From the NCBI GenBank assembly GCA_009995225.1, contig JAACPW010000004.1, positions 62,001 through 126,000 of the forward strand: a DNA stretch of 64,000 nucleotides, written 5' to 3'. A program made the translations under genes and the position numbers. The notes under the pieces are model-generated. The model saw only the letters and a program-made list of their open reading frames with translations. It had not been told where the DNA came from and searched no databases. Below, piece by piece: positions 33,748-44,172 of this stretch. Every line of letters starts with the position of its first letter. The first letter of the stretch is position 1. This stretch comes from Sphingomonadales bacterium. GTDB taxonomy: Bacteria; Pseudomonadota; Alphaproteobacteria; Sphingomonadales; Sphingomonadaceae.

Positions 33748-33876
33748 CGAAGCCCATTAGCACGTCATTGCGGTCTGTCAGTCCCCGACCGCCCGAAATC
33801 ACCCGCGCACCACCATCGCCTTGCCTGCCCTTGCGAACAGGTTTCGGATTAGGACCGCGCGCGAAGAATTTACGGG

Positions 33877-34626
33877 CTACGGCCGCGCAAGTTTTGCAGC
33901 TTCCGCTGGCGTTTCCACGGGTTCATCGCGATCCTTGCGCTCGGAATACCGATCAACAAGCCGGACAGCATGCGGGCGCGTTAAAATGGTGAACCGCACC
34001 AACTCTTCCACCACATCGACGATCCGATCGTAATAGCTCGACGGCAGCATGCGGCCTGCTTCGTCAAACTCCTGATAGGCCTTGGCAACCGAGGACTGGT
34101 TGGGGATCGTGAACATCCGCATCCAGCGCCCAAGGATCCGCAGAGTGTTGACGGTGTTGAAGCTCTGCGATCCGGCGCAGACCTGCATGACCGCCAGCGT
34201 GCGCCCCTGCGTGGGCCGCTGGCCCTTGAAGGCAAGGGGCAGGTGGTCGATCTGCGCCTTCATGATTCCGGTGATAGTACCGTGGCGTTCCGGGCTGCAC
34301 CAGACCTGGCCTTCCGACCACAGTGAATGGTCCCGCAATTCGTGAACCGCCGGGTGATCATCGTCCGGGACTGCATCGGGCATCGGCAGATCACGCGGAT
34401 CAAAAATGCGGGTTTCGCATCCATAGAACTGCAGCAACCGCGCCGCTTCCTCGACAACGAGGCGCGAGAACGACCGCTCTCGCAGTGAACCATACAACAG
34501 CAGAATGCGCGGTGGCGGATCGAGCGGACCTAATCCAAGCGCCGGACGAGCGTGCGCATATTCGGGTTTGAGCGCAGGCAGGTGATCGGCATCGTCAAGC
34601 GCGCGTAGATACTGAAACTGTGCCAT
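33877..34626 (-). CDS. arsH: ArsH, NADPH-dependent FMN reductase-like organoarsenical resistance protein
   Basis: 249 aa. Flavodoxin-like fold: [25 protein letters not shown] binds FMN phosphate, and [22 protein letters not shown] is the typical ArsH segment. The family oxidises trivalent organoarsenicals and reduces chromate or quinones with NADPH. Last gene of the ars operon, 15 bp after ynfA. Confidence 0.93.
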   Translation of the reverse strand: MAQFQYLRALDDADHLPALKPEYAHARPALGLGPLDPPPRILLLYGSLRERSFSRLVVEEAARLLQFYGCETRIFDPRDLPMPDAVPDDDHPAVHELRDHSLWSEGQVWCSPERHGTITGIMKAQIDHLPLAFKGQRPTQGRTLAVMQVCAGSQSFNTVNTLRILGRWMRMFTIPNQSSVAKAYQEFDEAGRMLPSSYYDRIVDVVEELVRFTILTRPHAVRLVDRYSERKDRDEPVETPAEAAKLARP

Positions 34627-34641
34627 TGCTGGTTACTTCCT

Positions 34642-34983
34642 TCACGTGGCTCGCGGTGCGAACAGGATCACGCCTGCACCTACCAGACAGATCGCCGCGC
34701 CAAGCAGGTCCCAGCGATCCGGCGCCTGGCGTTCTATCAACGACAGCCACACCAGCGAAGCCGCGATGTAAACACCGCCATAGACAGCGTAGGCACGCCC
34801 TGCCGCCTCTGTTGGCGCAAAGGTCAGCAGCCAGGCGAACATCAACAGCGCCGCAACACCGGGTGCCGCCCACCACACGGATCTGCCCAATCGCAGCCAG
34901 GCATAGAACGCGTAACAACCAGCAATCTCGAAGAAGGCAGCCGCCACGAAGATCGCCAAAGCTGAAAGGGATGGGATGGTCAC
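34642..34983 (-). CDS. ynfA: YnfA/UPF0060 family membrane protein
   Basis: 113 aa, four helices, SMR-like size. Family signature [16 protein letters not shown] at residues ~15-30 and [19 protein letters not shown] in the middle. YnfA proteins are small efflux-type pumps of unclear substrate. Start overlaps the acr3 stop by ATGA; insertion in the ars operon suggests a role in arsenical or related export. Confidence 0.9.
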   Translation of the reverse strand: MTIPSLSALAIFVAAAFFEIAGCYAFYAWLRLGRSVWWAAPGVAALLMFAWLLTFAPTEAAGRAYAVYGGVYIAASLVWLSLIERQAPDRWDLLGAAICLVGAGVILFAPRAT

Positions 34984-36044
34984 ATTGCATCACCGGCAAA
35001 GCGGCTTCGGGTCCGGTTGGCGAAGGCAACCAGAGACAGCATCACGGGCACTTCGACCAGCACGCCGACCACAGTCGCCAAGGCAGCACCGCTCGACAAA
35101 CCGAACAGGCCAATGGCAACAGCGACCGCCAATTCGAAGAAATTGGATGTGCCAATCATCGCACAAGGCGCCGCGATGTTGTGCGGCACCTTCCATGCAA
35201 ACGCCCAGGCATAGGCAATCGCAAAAATGCCGTAAGACTGGATAATGATCGGAATCGCGATCAGCACGATCAGCAGCGGATTGGAAACGATCGTGCTCGC
35301 CTGAAACGCAAACAGCAAAACCACCGTCGCCAGCAGCCCGATCACCGACCACGGCTTCAGTCGGGCCGTAAAGGTGTCGACCGCCGATTCATCCCCGCCC
35401 TGCGCCGCAATGATCCGGTTTCTTGCCACAGCGCCGGCGACCAGCGGGATCACAACATAAAGCACCACCGAAAGCAGCAGGGTTTCCCACGGCACGACAA
35501 TGTCCGTGACACCCAGTAGCAGCGCCACGATCGGCGCAAAAGCGATAATCATCACCAGATCGTTCACCGACACCTGCACCAGCGTATAGGCGGGATCGCC
35601 CTTGGTCATCTGCGACCAGACGAACACCATCGCTGTGCAGGGCGCCGCGCCCAGCAGGATCAGCCCAGCGATGTATTGCTGCGCATCACCGCGCGGCATT
35701 ATTCCGGCGTAGAGATAGTTGAAGAACAAGACTGCGATGGCCGCCATCGTGAACGGCTTGACCAGCCAGTTGATCACCAGCGTGATGACAAGGCCCTTGG
35801 GCTTGCGCCCAATGTCACGAATGCTGCCGAAATCGACGCCGACCATCATCGGGAAGATCATTGCCCAGATCAGCACGGCCACCACCAGATTGACCGAAGC
35901 GACCTCCAACGCGGCAAGCGTGCCGATGGCACCGGGCATCAGATTCCCAAGCACTATGCCCACTGCAATCGCCAAGGCGACCCACACCGACAACCAGCGT
36001 TCAAACAGACCGAGCGGCGATGCGGCCTGCGGCTCTTGCGTCAT
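34980..36044 (-). CDS. acr3: ACR3-type arsenite efflux permease
   Basis: 354 aa, ten helices. Family motifs are visible: [38 protein letters not shown] (with the conserved Cys required for arsenite transport) and [20 protein letters not shown]. It expels arsenite from the cell using the proton gradient. Four nt after arsC and overlapping ynfA. Confidence 0.93.
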   Translation of the reverse strand: MTQEPQAASPLGLFERWLSVWVALAIAVGIVLGNLMPGAIGTLAALEVASVNLVVAVLIWAMIFPMMVGVDFGSIRDIGRKPKGLVITLVINWLVKPFTMAAIAVLFFNYLYAGIMPRGDAQQYIAGLILLGAAPCTAMVFVWSQMTKGDPAYTLVQVSVNDLVMIIAFAPIVALLLGVTDIVVPWETLLLSVVLYVVIPLVAGAVARNRIIAAQGGDESAVDTFTARLKPWSVIGLLATVVLLFAFQASTIVSNPLLIVLIAIPIIIQSYGIFAIAYAWAFAWKVPHNIAAPCAMIGTSNFFELAVAVAIGLFGLSSGAALATVVGVLVEVPVMLSLVAFANRTRSRFAGDAM

Positions 36045-36047
36045 GGT

Positions 36048-36482
36048 TCAACTTCCCGGCGAAATGCGCTGACCTGCAGCATCGATAACCCGTTCGCCAT
36101 CTTCCTTGGCAAATTCACCGCTTTGACTGGCCGGAATCAAATCGAGCACTTCCTCGGATGGGCGACACAGCTTTACACCCAGCGGCGACACGACCAGCGG
36201 GCGGTTGATCAGGATAGGGTGCGCCATCATGGCGTCGACCAGCTGGGCGTCCGTGAGTTCGGGATGGTCCAGTCCGAGATCGGCATAGGGCGTGCCTTTC
36301 TCACGGAGTATGGCGCGCGGGGACATGCCAGCGCGCTCGATCAGACTTTCCAGCAGAGCGCGAGATGGCGGGGTTTTGAGATATTCGACGACATGCGGCT
36401 CGATCCCCGCATTGCGGATCATGGCCAGCGCATTGCGCGATGTGCCGCATTCGGGGTTATGGTAGATCACGATATCGGTCAT
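36048..36482 (-). CDS. arsC: Arsenate reductase, glutaredoxin type
   Basis: 144 aa from ATG at 36482, overlapping arsR by ATGA. Catalytic Cys in YHNPECGTSRNAL (~Cys12); the arsenate-binding Arg residues are likely in NRPLVVSPLGVKLCRP. It reduces arsenate to arsenite with glutathione and glutaredoxin, feeding the Acr3 pump. Length is normal for the family. Confidence 0.93.
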   Translation of the reverse strand: MTDIVIYHNPECGTSRNALAMIRNAGIEPHVVEYLKTPPSRALLESLIERAGMSPRAILREKGTPYADLGLDHPELTDAQLVDAMMAHPILINRPLVVSPLGVKLCRPSEEVLDLIPASQSGEFAKEDGERVIDAAGQRISPGS

Positions 36483-36859
36483 GCATCTGGCCTCGTGTTG
36501 GCGGCTTGGGATTGCGGAGCTTCGCAGGAAAGATTGGCGAAAAGATCGCCGCACATTTCCGGCACGCCCTGGCAGCAATCCTGCATCAGGAACGTCAGCA
36601 GGCGGCGCATTCCGGGAAAATCGGCGCGGTAATGAATGAGGCGGCTTTGCCGCTCGGACTGCACCAGCCCGGCGCGCTCAAGGGTCGCCAGGTGATGCGA
36701 CATGGTGGACGGCGGAACACCCTGACGCTCGGCAATGGCGCCTGCGATCATGCCCTCATGGCCGGCCATGACCAGCATCCTAAACACGCGCAGCCGTGTT
36801 TCATGCGCAAGCGCACCCAACGCATCGACCGCCCAGATTTGCGTGCTGGCCTCGTACAT
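36479..36859 (-). CDS. arsR: ArsR-family metalloregulatory repressor
   Basis: 126 aa from ATG at 36859 with AGGTGGGG upstream. Winged helix: RLRVFRMLVMAGHEGMIAGAIAERQGVPPSTMSHHLATLERAGLV. A C-terminal CC...C group (LMQDCCQGVPEMC) is a likely arsenite-binding site, similar in placement to ArsR proteins whose thiols lie outside the DNA-binding helix. It represses its own operon until arsenite binds. Confidence 0.92.
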   Translation of the reverse strand: MYEASTQIWAVDALGALAHETRLRVFRMLVMAGHEGMIAGAIAERQGVPPSTMSHHLATLERAGLVQSERQSRLIHYRADFPGMRRLLTFLMQDCCQGVPEMCGDLFANLSCEAPQSQAANTRPDA

Positions 36860-36880
36860 TGCCCCACCTTTCTAGAAGTA

Positions 36881-36940
36881 TCGAAATAGCGGCACTTCGA
36901 ACCGTGTCAATTGGCAATATGAAAGGCATCGAAACGATGC
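36881..36940 (-). promoter_or_regulatory. ars operon promoter and candidate ArsR operators
   Basis: On the minus strand TTGACA (36905-36910) and TATTTC (36883-36888) are 16 bp apart. TTCGA...TCGAA (36881-36900) overlaps the -10 region. A perfect dyad GCATCG-AAA-CGATGC (36926-36940) lies just upstream of the -35. Both dyads are plausible ArsR sites. Confidence 0.55.
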
Positions 36941-36992
36941 AGCAAATCAATCCGTATGGACACGCCCACCCAGGGTGTCGCTTGCAAATCCG

Positions 36993-38027
36993 CTATTCCG
37001 TGTTGGCATTGGTGTGTTCGAGAACCCAATCGGCAATGGCCTCCTGCCGCAAATCGGCATGTTCGAAGCCGTGTGCGCGAACGGCGTCATAGCGGTCGCG
37101 CGGCGCATAGTCGGCGGGCCGCTGAACAAACACCTTGCCCTGCGTCTCGGCCAAAATCGCAAGCCCCCGCACCCCATCTGCGCCACTTCCGGTGAGCAAG
37201 CCGCCCAGTGCCAGCAGTCCACTGCGCGCAAGGCTGCCCAGCAACAGGTCTGCAGAGGGGCGACACCCGTTAACCGGATCGCGATCCACCAGCCGCAACC
37301 GCGGCGGTGCGCCCGCTTCCACAACAACATGGCGTGTCGGATCATGCGCCAACCACACCTTGCCGGCTTCCAGCGAGACGCCATCCACCGCATCGCCCAG
37401 CTGACAGGGAAGCGAATGGCGCATCGCCCGCACCGCGTTTTCCACTACGGCAGGGTCTGCATCGAACAGAACAATGGTGGGCGGACAGGCCGCATCATAG
37501 GCTGCGAGCACCTGGCGTGCGCTTTCGATACCGGCTGCTCCGCAAGCAAGCACCACAATCCGCCCATCGCTGCGATAGCGCGTCCCACTCTCTCCCGATC
37601 CGGCGTCCTCGCCGCCGGGCGTCAGTTCCCCCGCCGCCGCCTTGAGCACGATATCCCCCAACTGCCGCACGGTCGCATCAAACTCCTCGCGCGAGGTGTG
37701 CAAGGGTTTGGGAAAACAATGCACTGCGCCCAATTCCAGCGCGCGGCGCGCGGTGCCGGTTCCGGCCTGGGTAATGCTGGAGAGCATGATGACCGGCATC
37801 GGCCGGGTTTCCATCACCTCTTCGAGAAACTCCATCCCGCTTTTCCCCGGCATCTCGACATCGAGCGTCAGCACATCGGGCTTGAGCTTTTCCAGTTGTT
37901 CGCGCGCGTCATCGGCATTCTTGGCCGTTCCGCAAACGGTCACGCCCTTGGCATTGTCCAGGATGTCGCAGAACAACGCCCGCATCGCGGCCGAATCGTC
38001 GACCACCAATACTCTTACATTGGCCAT
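36993..38027 (-). CDS. Receiver plus degenerate CheB-like domain (pseudo-methylesterase)
   Basis: 344 aa from ATG at 38027. The receiver is intact: VLVVDDSAAMR, phospho-Asp in VLTLDVEMPG, MLSS and Lys in FPKPLH. The second domain keeps the CheB fold pattern (GIESARQVLAAYDA; LLTGSGADGVRGL), but GASTGG with the catalytic Ser is replaced by ACGAAG, and the QHM segment with the catalytic His is replaced by LFDADP. Only the Asp-containing GxGxDG loop remains. It should not remove receptor methyl groups. Divergent from the chemotaxis operon, which has its own intact CheB. It may bind receptors or act as a phosphate sink. Confidence 0.75.
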   Translation of the reverse strand: MANVRVLVVDDSAAMRALFCDILDNAKGVTVCGTAKNADDAREQLEKLKPDVLTLDVEMPGKSGMEFLEEVMETRPMPVIMLSSITQAGTGTARRALELGAVHCFPKPLHTSREEFDATVRQLGDIVLKAAAGELTPGGEDAGSGESGTRYRSDGRIVVLACGAAGIESARQVLAAYDAACPPTIVLFDADPAVVENAVRAMRHSLPCQLGDAVDGVSLEAGKVWLAHDPTRHVVVEAGAPPRLRLVDRDPVNGCRPSADLLLGSLARSGLLALGGLLTGSGADGVRGLAILAETQGKVFVQRPADYAPRDRYDAVRAHGFEHADLRQEAIADWVLEHTNANTE

Positions 38028-38284
38028 GATGTGCTGAGCCTTTCGGTTTCGATCCTGATCGGGCTTCGCGCAGCCCGGCACGCCTGCCGTCGTGCTCTGT
38101 GCGGCTGACATAATGGGCGAGCCGCAAACAAATTCGCGCCAGTCGTTTAAGGGCTTGCGCATAGGCGCCCGGCACGGTGGCGCGCCAAGGCGGCTGTGTA
38201 AGGGCTTGCTCCTAGTCCTTCGGCAAACAGCCTTTCAGAACCCGCCGCTACGACGTTCAACCAGATCGTCACCGAGGACTCCCC

Positions 38285-39802
38285 ATGATCACCTGGTTCC
38301 AGAAAAACGCTCCCATTCGCCAGAAGTTTACTGTGCTGATCGCTGCAACGGGCATTATCGGCCTGACAAACCTGATAGGCAGCGCCCTGTTGCTGTCCGG
38401 GTTTATCAGCGCGACTGTGATGGGTGTGCTTTCGGTCATCGATCTGGTGATCGCCATTGCGCTGATGGTGGCGGCCAAGGAATTGATCTGCACACCCTAC
38501 GTCAACACCGTGGTCCGCATGGAACGGCTTGCTGCAGGCGATCTGACATCGCCGATCAACCACACCGATCACCACGATTGCGTGGGGCGGATGACCAAGG
38601 CGATGGACACGTTCCGCGCCAATGCGCTGCGGGCGCAAGAAGCCGAGGCCGATCAATCGACCAAGGTGGTGGAAACGCTGACCGCCGCGCTCGACCGGTT
38701 GGCCGAAGGCGACCTCACGCACCGTATTACGCAAATGCCCACAGGCGCGCATGAGCGTTTGCAGGAGGCCTTCAATGCGTCCGTCGCGCGGCTTGAAGGC
38801 ATGATCAAAGCCGTTCGTGCCACCGCCAGCGGCGTGCGCACCAGTTCCGACGAGATCCGCGCCGCCAGCGAAGACCTGGCCCTGCGCAATGAACAGCAAG
38901 CGGCCAGCCTTGAAGAAACCGCCGCCTCGGTGGGCGAGGCCACCAATCTCACGCGTCGTTCTGCCGAAAGCGCCATCACCGCCCGCACCGCGATTGCGCA
39001 AACGCACCAGCGCGCCACTGAAGGCGGCGCCGTGGTGGGCAAAGCCGTCGCCGCAATGGGCGCGATCGAACAATCGGCGCGCGAGATCACGCAGATCATC
39101 GACGTGATCGATGGCATCGCATTCCAGACCAATCTGCTCGCCCTGAATGCAGGCGTCGAAGCGGCACGGGCGGGCGAGGCAGGCAAGGGCTTTGCCGTGG
39201 TCGCCAACGAAGTGCGCGCCCTTGCCCAGCGATCAGCCGACGCGGCGCGCGACATCAAGACGCTGATCGGCAAGTCCACCGCCCATGTAGGCGACGGCGT
39301 AAATCTGGTGGGCGAAACCGGCACCCTGCTGGCCGAGATTGTCGCGCAGGTCGGTGCCGTGACACAGCAAGTCAATGCCATCGCCGAGACGACGGCCACG
39401 CAGACAAGCAACCTTGAACAGGTCAATATTGCGGTCGGCACGATTGACCGGATGACCCAGCAAAACGCCGCGATGGTCGAACAAGCGACCGCCGCCACCC
39501 GCAGCCTTTCCACCGAGGCGCAACGACTGGGCGAAATGGTCGCGCAGTTCCGGGTCAGTGGGACAGACCAACCGGTCAAGGCCACGGCGCCTGCTCTCGC
39601 CGCGCCGCGAACGTTTGCGAACAAAGCCCCCAACACGGTTACGCACCCAGCGCGGAACACGACCACGAACAAGCCTGCGCCCGCGCGCAAAATGGCGGCT
39701 TCCCAGACTGCCTCGCCGCCACCGTTCACCGGTAATCTTGCGCGCAAAACGGCCCCGGCTTCCGCTCAGATCACTGACGAAAACGATTGGAGCGAATTCT
39801 GA
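38285..39802 (+). CDS. Methyl-accepting chemotaxis protein with C-terminal tether
   Basis: 505 aa from ATG at 38285, GAGGA upstream. Two hydrophobic helices within residues ~15-75, almost no periplasmic part, then HAMP repeats ([26 protein letters not shown]). The signalling tip is canonical: [38 protein letters not shown] ~80-residue Ala/Pro linker ends ENDWSEF, a pentapeptide-like CheR/CheB tether (compare NWETF). First gene of the che operon; probably senses an intracellular or membrane cue. Confidence 0.9.
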   Translation: MITWFQKNAPIRQKFTVLIAATGIIGLTNLIGSALLLSGFISATVMGVLSVIDLVIAIALMVAAKELICTPYVNTVVRMERLAAGDLTSPINHTDHHDCVGRMTKAMDTFRANALRAQEAEADQSTKVVETLTAALDRLAEGDLTHRITQMPTGAHERLQEAFNASVARLEGMIKAVRATASGVRTSSDEIRAASEDLALRNEQQAASLEETAASVGEATNLTRRSAESAITARTAIAQTHQRATEGGAVVGKAVAAMGAIEQSAREITQIIDVIDGIAFQTNLLALNAGVEAARAGEAGKGFAVVANEVRALAQRSADAARDIKTLIGKSTAHVGDGVNLVGETGTLLAEIVAQVGAVTQQVNAIAETTATQTSNLEQVNIAVGTIDRMTQQNAAMVEQATAATRSLSTEAQRLGEMVAQFRVSGTDQPVKATAPALAAPRTFANKAPNTVTHPARNTTTNKPAPARKMAASQTASPPPFTGNLARKTAPASAQITDENDWSEF

Positions 39803-39849
39803 AGCCCTGCCGTTCCGCCTGCACACCAAATCGCAAAAGGTCCGCACCA

Positions 39850-40107
39850 ATGATCACGCTACCCACAATCTGCGATCGCAGCGCGACTATCGCGCTTTTC
39901 CCCGAATTTGTGGAATCGCTAGGGCCTGCACCGTTAGCGGTCGACGCTGCCCGTGTTGAGCGGATCGGTCAGGCCATGCTGCAACTGCTGATTTCGGCCG
40001 CGCGCAGCGAAGGCGGGATCGCCATCCACCACCCCAGCCCGGCTTTCACCTCTGCCGTTGCGCTCACCGGGCTCGATCATGTCATAATGGAAGGGGCGGC
40101 TGCATGA
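39850..40107 (+). CDS. Small STAS-like protein of the chemotaxis operon
   Basis: 85 aa from ATG at 39850 (AAAGG upstream). Layout fits a STAS domain: a first strand with LPTICDRSATIALFPEF, then LAVDAARVERIGQAMLQLLISAARSEGG and a last strand-helix IHHPSPAFTSAVALTGL. It lacks the usual Ser/Thr phosphorylation site of SpoIIAA in a clear form. Overlaps cheA by ATGA. STAS proteins at this position are common in alphaproteobacterial che operons. Confidence 0.6.
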   Translation: MITLPTICDRSATIALFPEFVESLGPAPLAVDAARVERIGQAMLQLLISAARSEGGIAIHHPSPAFTSAVALTGLDHVIMEGAAA

Positions 40108-42215
40108 CCGAAGATGATATCAAGCAGATCTTCTTCGTCGAATGCGAAGAATCCCTCGAAGCCGCGGAGAATGGCCTGGCCGCCTGCCGCGAGGGCACCC
40201 ACGATGGCGAAACGATCAACGCGATTTTTCGTGCGGTGCATTCGATCAAGGGCGGCGCGGGCGCATTCGGGCATACATCGCTGGCAGCTTACACCCATGG
40301 CTTTGAAAATCTCTTGGGCGAAATCCGCGAAGGCAGGGTGCCGCTGGATCCTGCGCTGGTCGATCTGCTGCTGCTGGCACTTGATTGCCTGCGCGATCAT
40401 GTCGAGGCGGCACGCGGCGAAGGCGCCGCGCCCGACGACGCCGATCTGCTGGCCCGACTGGAAGCTGCACAGGCTGGTGGCAGTGGCGGTGCAGCTCCAG
40501 CCTCGGTGACTACGTCTGGACCTGTGTCTGCACCGGCTTTCAATGATCTTGACGCGCTGCTGAACGAACTGGGCGCCCCCGCCCCCTCTCCTTCCCCCGC
40601 GCCTGAAAGCTGGCTGGTCCACATCCGGCCTCATGCCGGCGCAATGACCAAGGGCAGTGAACCCTTGCTATGGCTGCGCGAACTGACCGATCTCGGCGCA
40701 ACGTGTGAGGTGTGCGACATATCGGCGATCCCCACGATCGAGCACATGGCCGTGGAGCAAGGTTATCTGGGCTGGACCTTCCGGATGCCTGGCCATGTTA
40801 CGCCCGACGCCGTAGCGGAAATCTTCGACTTTGTGGGCGACGATGTGGCGCTCGCCTACGGCCCGGATGGTGTCATGCCGCCAGCGCGGATCGCGGCCCC
40901 ATCTGCCGCGCGCGGTGCATCCGAAGCACAATCGAGGCCCGTCATGGCCAAGACTGAACCTGCCCCAGGTGCCCCCATGCATCCAGCCGCTCCGGCCGTT
41001 GCGGCTGCTGCGGCTGCAGCCCCCGCCACCCAATCTGTGCGAATCGACCTCAAGAAGCTCGACATTCTGATCGATGGCGTGGGTGAGTTGGTGATCGCGC
41101 AGGCCATGCTGGCCCAGCGCCTTACCAATGAAAATCTCGCCCATGTCGAAGAGCTGGCGCTGATCGACGGGCTGGTGCGCGACATTCAGGAACACGCCAT
41201 GGCGTTCCGCGCCCAGCCGATCAGTTCGGTCTTCGGGCGCGTACCGCGTCTGCTGCGCGAACTTGGCATCAGCACCGGCAAGCACGTGAAGCTGGAAGTG
41301 TCCGGCGAAATGACAGAGCTCGACAAGACCGTGATCGAACGCCTGTCCGAGCCGATGACGCACCTGATCCGCAACGCGGTCGACCACGGAATCGAAAGCC
41401 CCGAAGAACGCCGTGCCGCGGGCAAAGACCCCGAAGGCACCCTGACCCTTTCCGCCGAACAGAAAGCCGGGCGCATCATCATCCGTATCGCTGATGACGG
41501 GCGCGGGATCGATCGTGAGCGGGTGCTGGCAAAGGCCATCGCCAACGGCCTTGTCACGCCCGAGGCGCAGCTTTCCGACGACGAGATCAATCTGCTTATC
41601 TTCGCGCCGGGCTTTTCCACCGCAGCGCAGGTTTCCAATATCTCGGGCCGCGGCGTGGGCATGGATGTGGTGAAGCAAAACGTGAAGGAACTCGGCGGGC
41701 GCGTCACCATCGAAAGCACGCCGGGCAAAGGCACCACCTTTGCGCTGGCTCTGCCGCTGACTCTGGCGATTTCGGACGGAATGATCGTGCAGGTCGGCGA
41801 TCAGTCGCTGGTGATCCCGCTAACGCACGTAATCGAAAGCCTCAGGCCCACACCAACAGATGTAAAGGGAATGGGCACATCCGCGCAGGTACTGAACACC
41901 AGAGGCAGCTTCGTACCGATCATCACCCTAGGCTTGCTGACGGGCGCGCATGACGCAGTGACGAACCCGTGCGAAGGTGTGCTGGTGCTGGTAGAAACCG
42001 AAGGTCACGGCCGCGCCGCGCTTTTGGTGGATGCGATCACCGATCAGCGTCAATTCGTCATCAAGGCGCTCGACACCCATTACCGCCAGATCGACAGTGT
42101 GGCTGGCGCCACGATTCTGGGCGATGGCAAAGTTGCCCTGATTGTTGATGTTGATTTCATCGCCAGCACCGCTGCGCGCAATCACGGCGTCACCGCGCTT
42201 GCGGTCGCCGCCTGA
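40104..42215 (+). CDS. cheA: Chemotaxis histidine kinase CheA
   Basis: 703 aa. Hpt domain with phospho-His46 in FRAVHSIKGGAGAFGH. A linker and a poorly conserved segment (~130-310) stand where P2 would be. Dimerisation domain from ~315 (VRIDLKKLDILIDGVGELVIAQ). ATPase with N box HLIRNAVDHGIE, G1 IADDGRGID and G2 GRGVGMDVVKQ. The CheW-like P5 domain ends at 703. It phosphorylates CheY and CheB in response to receptors. Overlaps the STAS gene and abuts cheR. Confidence 0.95.
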   Translation: MTEDDIKQIFFVECEESLEAAENGLAACREGTHDGETINAIFRAVHSIKGGAGAFGHTSLAAYTHGFENLLGEIREGRVPLDPALVDLLLLALDCLRDHVEAARGEGAAPDDADLLARLEAAQAGGSGGAAPASVTTSGPVSAPAFNDLDALLNELGAPAPSPSPAPESWLVHIRPHAGAMTKGSEPLLWLRELTDLGATCEVCDISAIPTIEHMAVEQGYLGWTFRMPGHVTPDAVAEIFDFVGDDVALAYGPDGVMPPARIAAPSAARGASEAQSRPVMAKTEPAPGAPMHPAAPAVAAAAAAAPATQSVRIDLKKLDILIDGVGELVIAQAMLAQRLTNENLAHVEELALIDGLVRDIQEHAMAFRAQPISSVFGRVPRLLRELGISTGKHVKLEVSGEMTELDKTVIERLSEPMTHLIRNAVDHGIESPEERRAAGKDPEGTLTLSAEQKAGRIIIRIADDGRGIDRERVLAKAIANGLVTPEAQLSDDEINLLIFAPGFSTAAQVSNISGRGVGMDVVKQNVKELGGRVTIESTPGKGTTFALALPLTLAISDGMIVQVGDQSLVIPLTHVIESLRPTPTDVKGMGTSAQVLNTRGSFVPIITLGLLTGAHDAVTNPCEGVLVLVETEGHGRAALLVDAITDQRQFVIKALDTHYRQIDSVAGATILGDGKVALIVDVDFIASTAARNHGVTALAVAA

Positions 42216-43108
42216 TGATGGCCGCACCTTCTTCCGAGACCGCAGCCGACAGCATGGTGCCCGGCGTCAGCCCCGCGATTTACAGCGAGGCCGATTTTCG
42301 GCGCATTGCGGCGCTGATCCACGCCGAAACGGGCATTGTGCTGAGCGAGCGAAAGCGGATGCTTGCCTATTCGCGCCTTGCCCCGCTGGTCAGGCACAGC
42401 GGGCTGACAAGTTTCGGCGCCTTTCTCGACACGCTCGATTCCGATGACCATGCGCTGACCGAAGTCACCACCGCGCTCACCACCAACCACACCTATTTCC
42501 ACCGCGAGCCGCATCATTTCGACCATTTCGAAACCGAGCTGCGGCCTGATCTGGTGGCCCGCGCACTGGCAGGAGAACAGGTGCGCATCTGGTCTGCAGG
42601 CTGTTCAAGCGGTGAGGAAATCTGGACGCTGCTGATGGTGCTGCTGGGTGCTGATCGCGAAGCGGGGCTAAGGATCGCGCGCAGCAAGGTGCTGGCACTG
42701 GCCAGCGACATTTCAGTAACCGCGCTCGCCAGTGGGCGGGCAGCGATCTACCCGCCGAGCGCGCTCGATGCGCTACCCCAGGCGCTGCGCCGGTTGTGGT
42801 TTGTGCCTGTCGATGATGCTGGCGAACCGCGTCTCGCCATCGATCCGGCGCTGCAGGCGATGGTCCGGTTCCGGATGCTCAACCTGATGGGCGACTGGCC
42901 GATGCGCACCCCCTTCGACGTCATTTTCTGCCGCAATGTCATGATCTATTTCGATGCACCGACCAAGGAGCGGCTGGTGGAACGTTTCGCCCGCCAGATG
43001 GTGCCCGGCGGCTATCTTTACATTGGCCATTCCGAGCGTGTCAGCGGTCCTGCGACGGCCTTGCTCGAACCCGTTGGCCCGACCATCTACCGCCGGAGGG
43101 TGACATGA
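42215..43108 (+). CDS. cheR: Chemotaxis protein methyltransferase CheR
   Basis: 297 aa; ATG shares a base with the cheA stop. N-terminal helical domain (IAALIHAETGIVLSERKRML), then the AdoMet domain with RIWSAGCSSGEEIWTLLM and PFDVIFCRNVMIYFD. It methylates receptor glutamates. Overlaps cheB by ATGA. Confidence 0.95.
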   Translation: MMAAPSSETAADSMVPGVSPAIYSEADFRRIAALIHAETGIVLSERKRMLAYSRLAPLVRHSGLTSFGAFLDTLDSDDHALTEVTTALTTNHTYFHREPHHFDHFETELRPDLVARALAGEQVRIWSAGCSSGEEIWTLLMVLLGADREAGLRIARSKVLALASDISVTALASGRAAIYPPSALDALPQALRRLWFVPVDDAGEPRLAIDPALQAMVRFRMLNLMGDWPMRTPFDVIFCRNVMIYFDAPTKERLVERFARQMVPGGYLYIGHSERVSGPATALLEPVGPTIYRRRVT

Positions 43109-44172
43109 CCATCCGTGTCCTGATTGTCGACGATTCCGCGCTGATGCGCGCGCTGCTTCAGCACCGGTTGGAGCGCGAGGCCGATATCACTGTTGTCGGC
43201 ACCGCCGCCCATGCGGCCGAAGCGCGCCAACTGATCAAGGCGCTCGATCCCGATGTGGTAACGCTGGATATCGAAATGCCGGGGATGGACGGCCTGTCCT
43301 TCCTTGAAAAAATCATGCAGCTTCGCCCGACACCGGTGGTCCTCGTATCCGGCGCGACCGAGGCCGGCGCGAGCGCGACCGCACGCGGACTGCAACTGGG
43401 CGCGGTCGGCTGCATCGCCAAGTCGCAGCTCAGCATGGCAAAAGGCGCCGCCGATGATTCCGCATTGGTCGAAATGGTGCGCGAAGCGGCCAGGGTACGG
43501 CTAAAATCTGCACAGGCCCGATCCGCCCTGCTGATGCCTGCGGCAGCCCCAGGCCCCGCCCAGAGTGCCAACGCCCGCCCCGATGTGATCGTGATCGGTT
43601 CGTCGACCGGCGGCGTTGAGGCTCTGCACACGGTTCTCGGCCAGTTTCCGCATGATTGCCCGCCGACCCTTATCGTTCAACACATCAATGGCTGTTTTGC
43701 GGGTGCGATTGCCCAATCCTTCGACCGTGCCGTCCGCCCGCGGGTGAGGTTGGCGCAAAGCGATATGCCGCTGGAACAGGGCACTGTCCTGCTGGCGCCG
43801 GGCAATGATCGCCATCTCCAGATCGCCAGCGGGGGTGCGCTTGGTCTGCGCTGCGTGCTGCGGGATGGCGACCCTGTCAGCGGCCACCGTCCCAGCGTCG
43901 ACCGGCTGTTTGCATCTCTCGCCGCCACGCTTGGCGCAGCGCGGGGGCACCGGGCGCTCGGTGTCCTGCTCACCGGCATGGGTCAGGATGGCGCGCAAGG
44001 CATGATGCAGCTTGCCAGCATCGGCGCGCGCACCATTGCGCAGGATCAGGCAAGCTGTGTCGTCTTCGGGATGCCGCGCGCCGCCATCGAACTGGGGGCC
44101 GCGCGCGAGGTGCTGCCGCTCGACCGGATTGGCACGGCAATCTTCGCGCCCGCCAAGGCCCCTGTGACATGA
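43105..44172 (+). CDS. cheB: Chemotaxis methylesterase CheB (intact)
   Basis: 355 aa. Receiver: VLIVDDSALMR, phospho-Asp in VVTLDIEMPGMDG. Methylesterase: VIGSSTGGVEAL (catalytic Ser), LIVQHINGCF (His) and LLTGMGQDGAQGM (Asp). All three residues are present, in contrast to the CheB-like gene at 36993-38027. It removes methyl groups from receptors and deamidates Gln. Confidence 0.95.
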   Translation: MTIRVLIVDDSALMRALLQHRLEREADITVVGTAAHAAEARQLIKALDPDVVTLDIEMPGMDGLSFLEKIMQLRPTPVVLVSGATEAGASATARGLQLGAVGCIAKSQLSMAKGAADDSALVEMVREAARVRLKSAQARSALLMPAAAPGPAQSANARPDVIVIGSSTGGVEALHTVLGQFPHDCPPTLIVQHINGCFAGAIAQSFDRAVRPRVRLAQSDMPLEQGTVLLAPGNDRHLQIASGGALGLRCVLRDGDPVSGHRPSVDRLFASLAATLGAARGHRALGVLLTGMGQDGAQGMMQLASIGARTIAQDQASCVVFGMPRAAIELGAAREVLPLDRIGTAIFAPAKAPVT

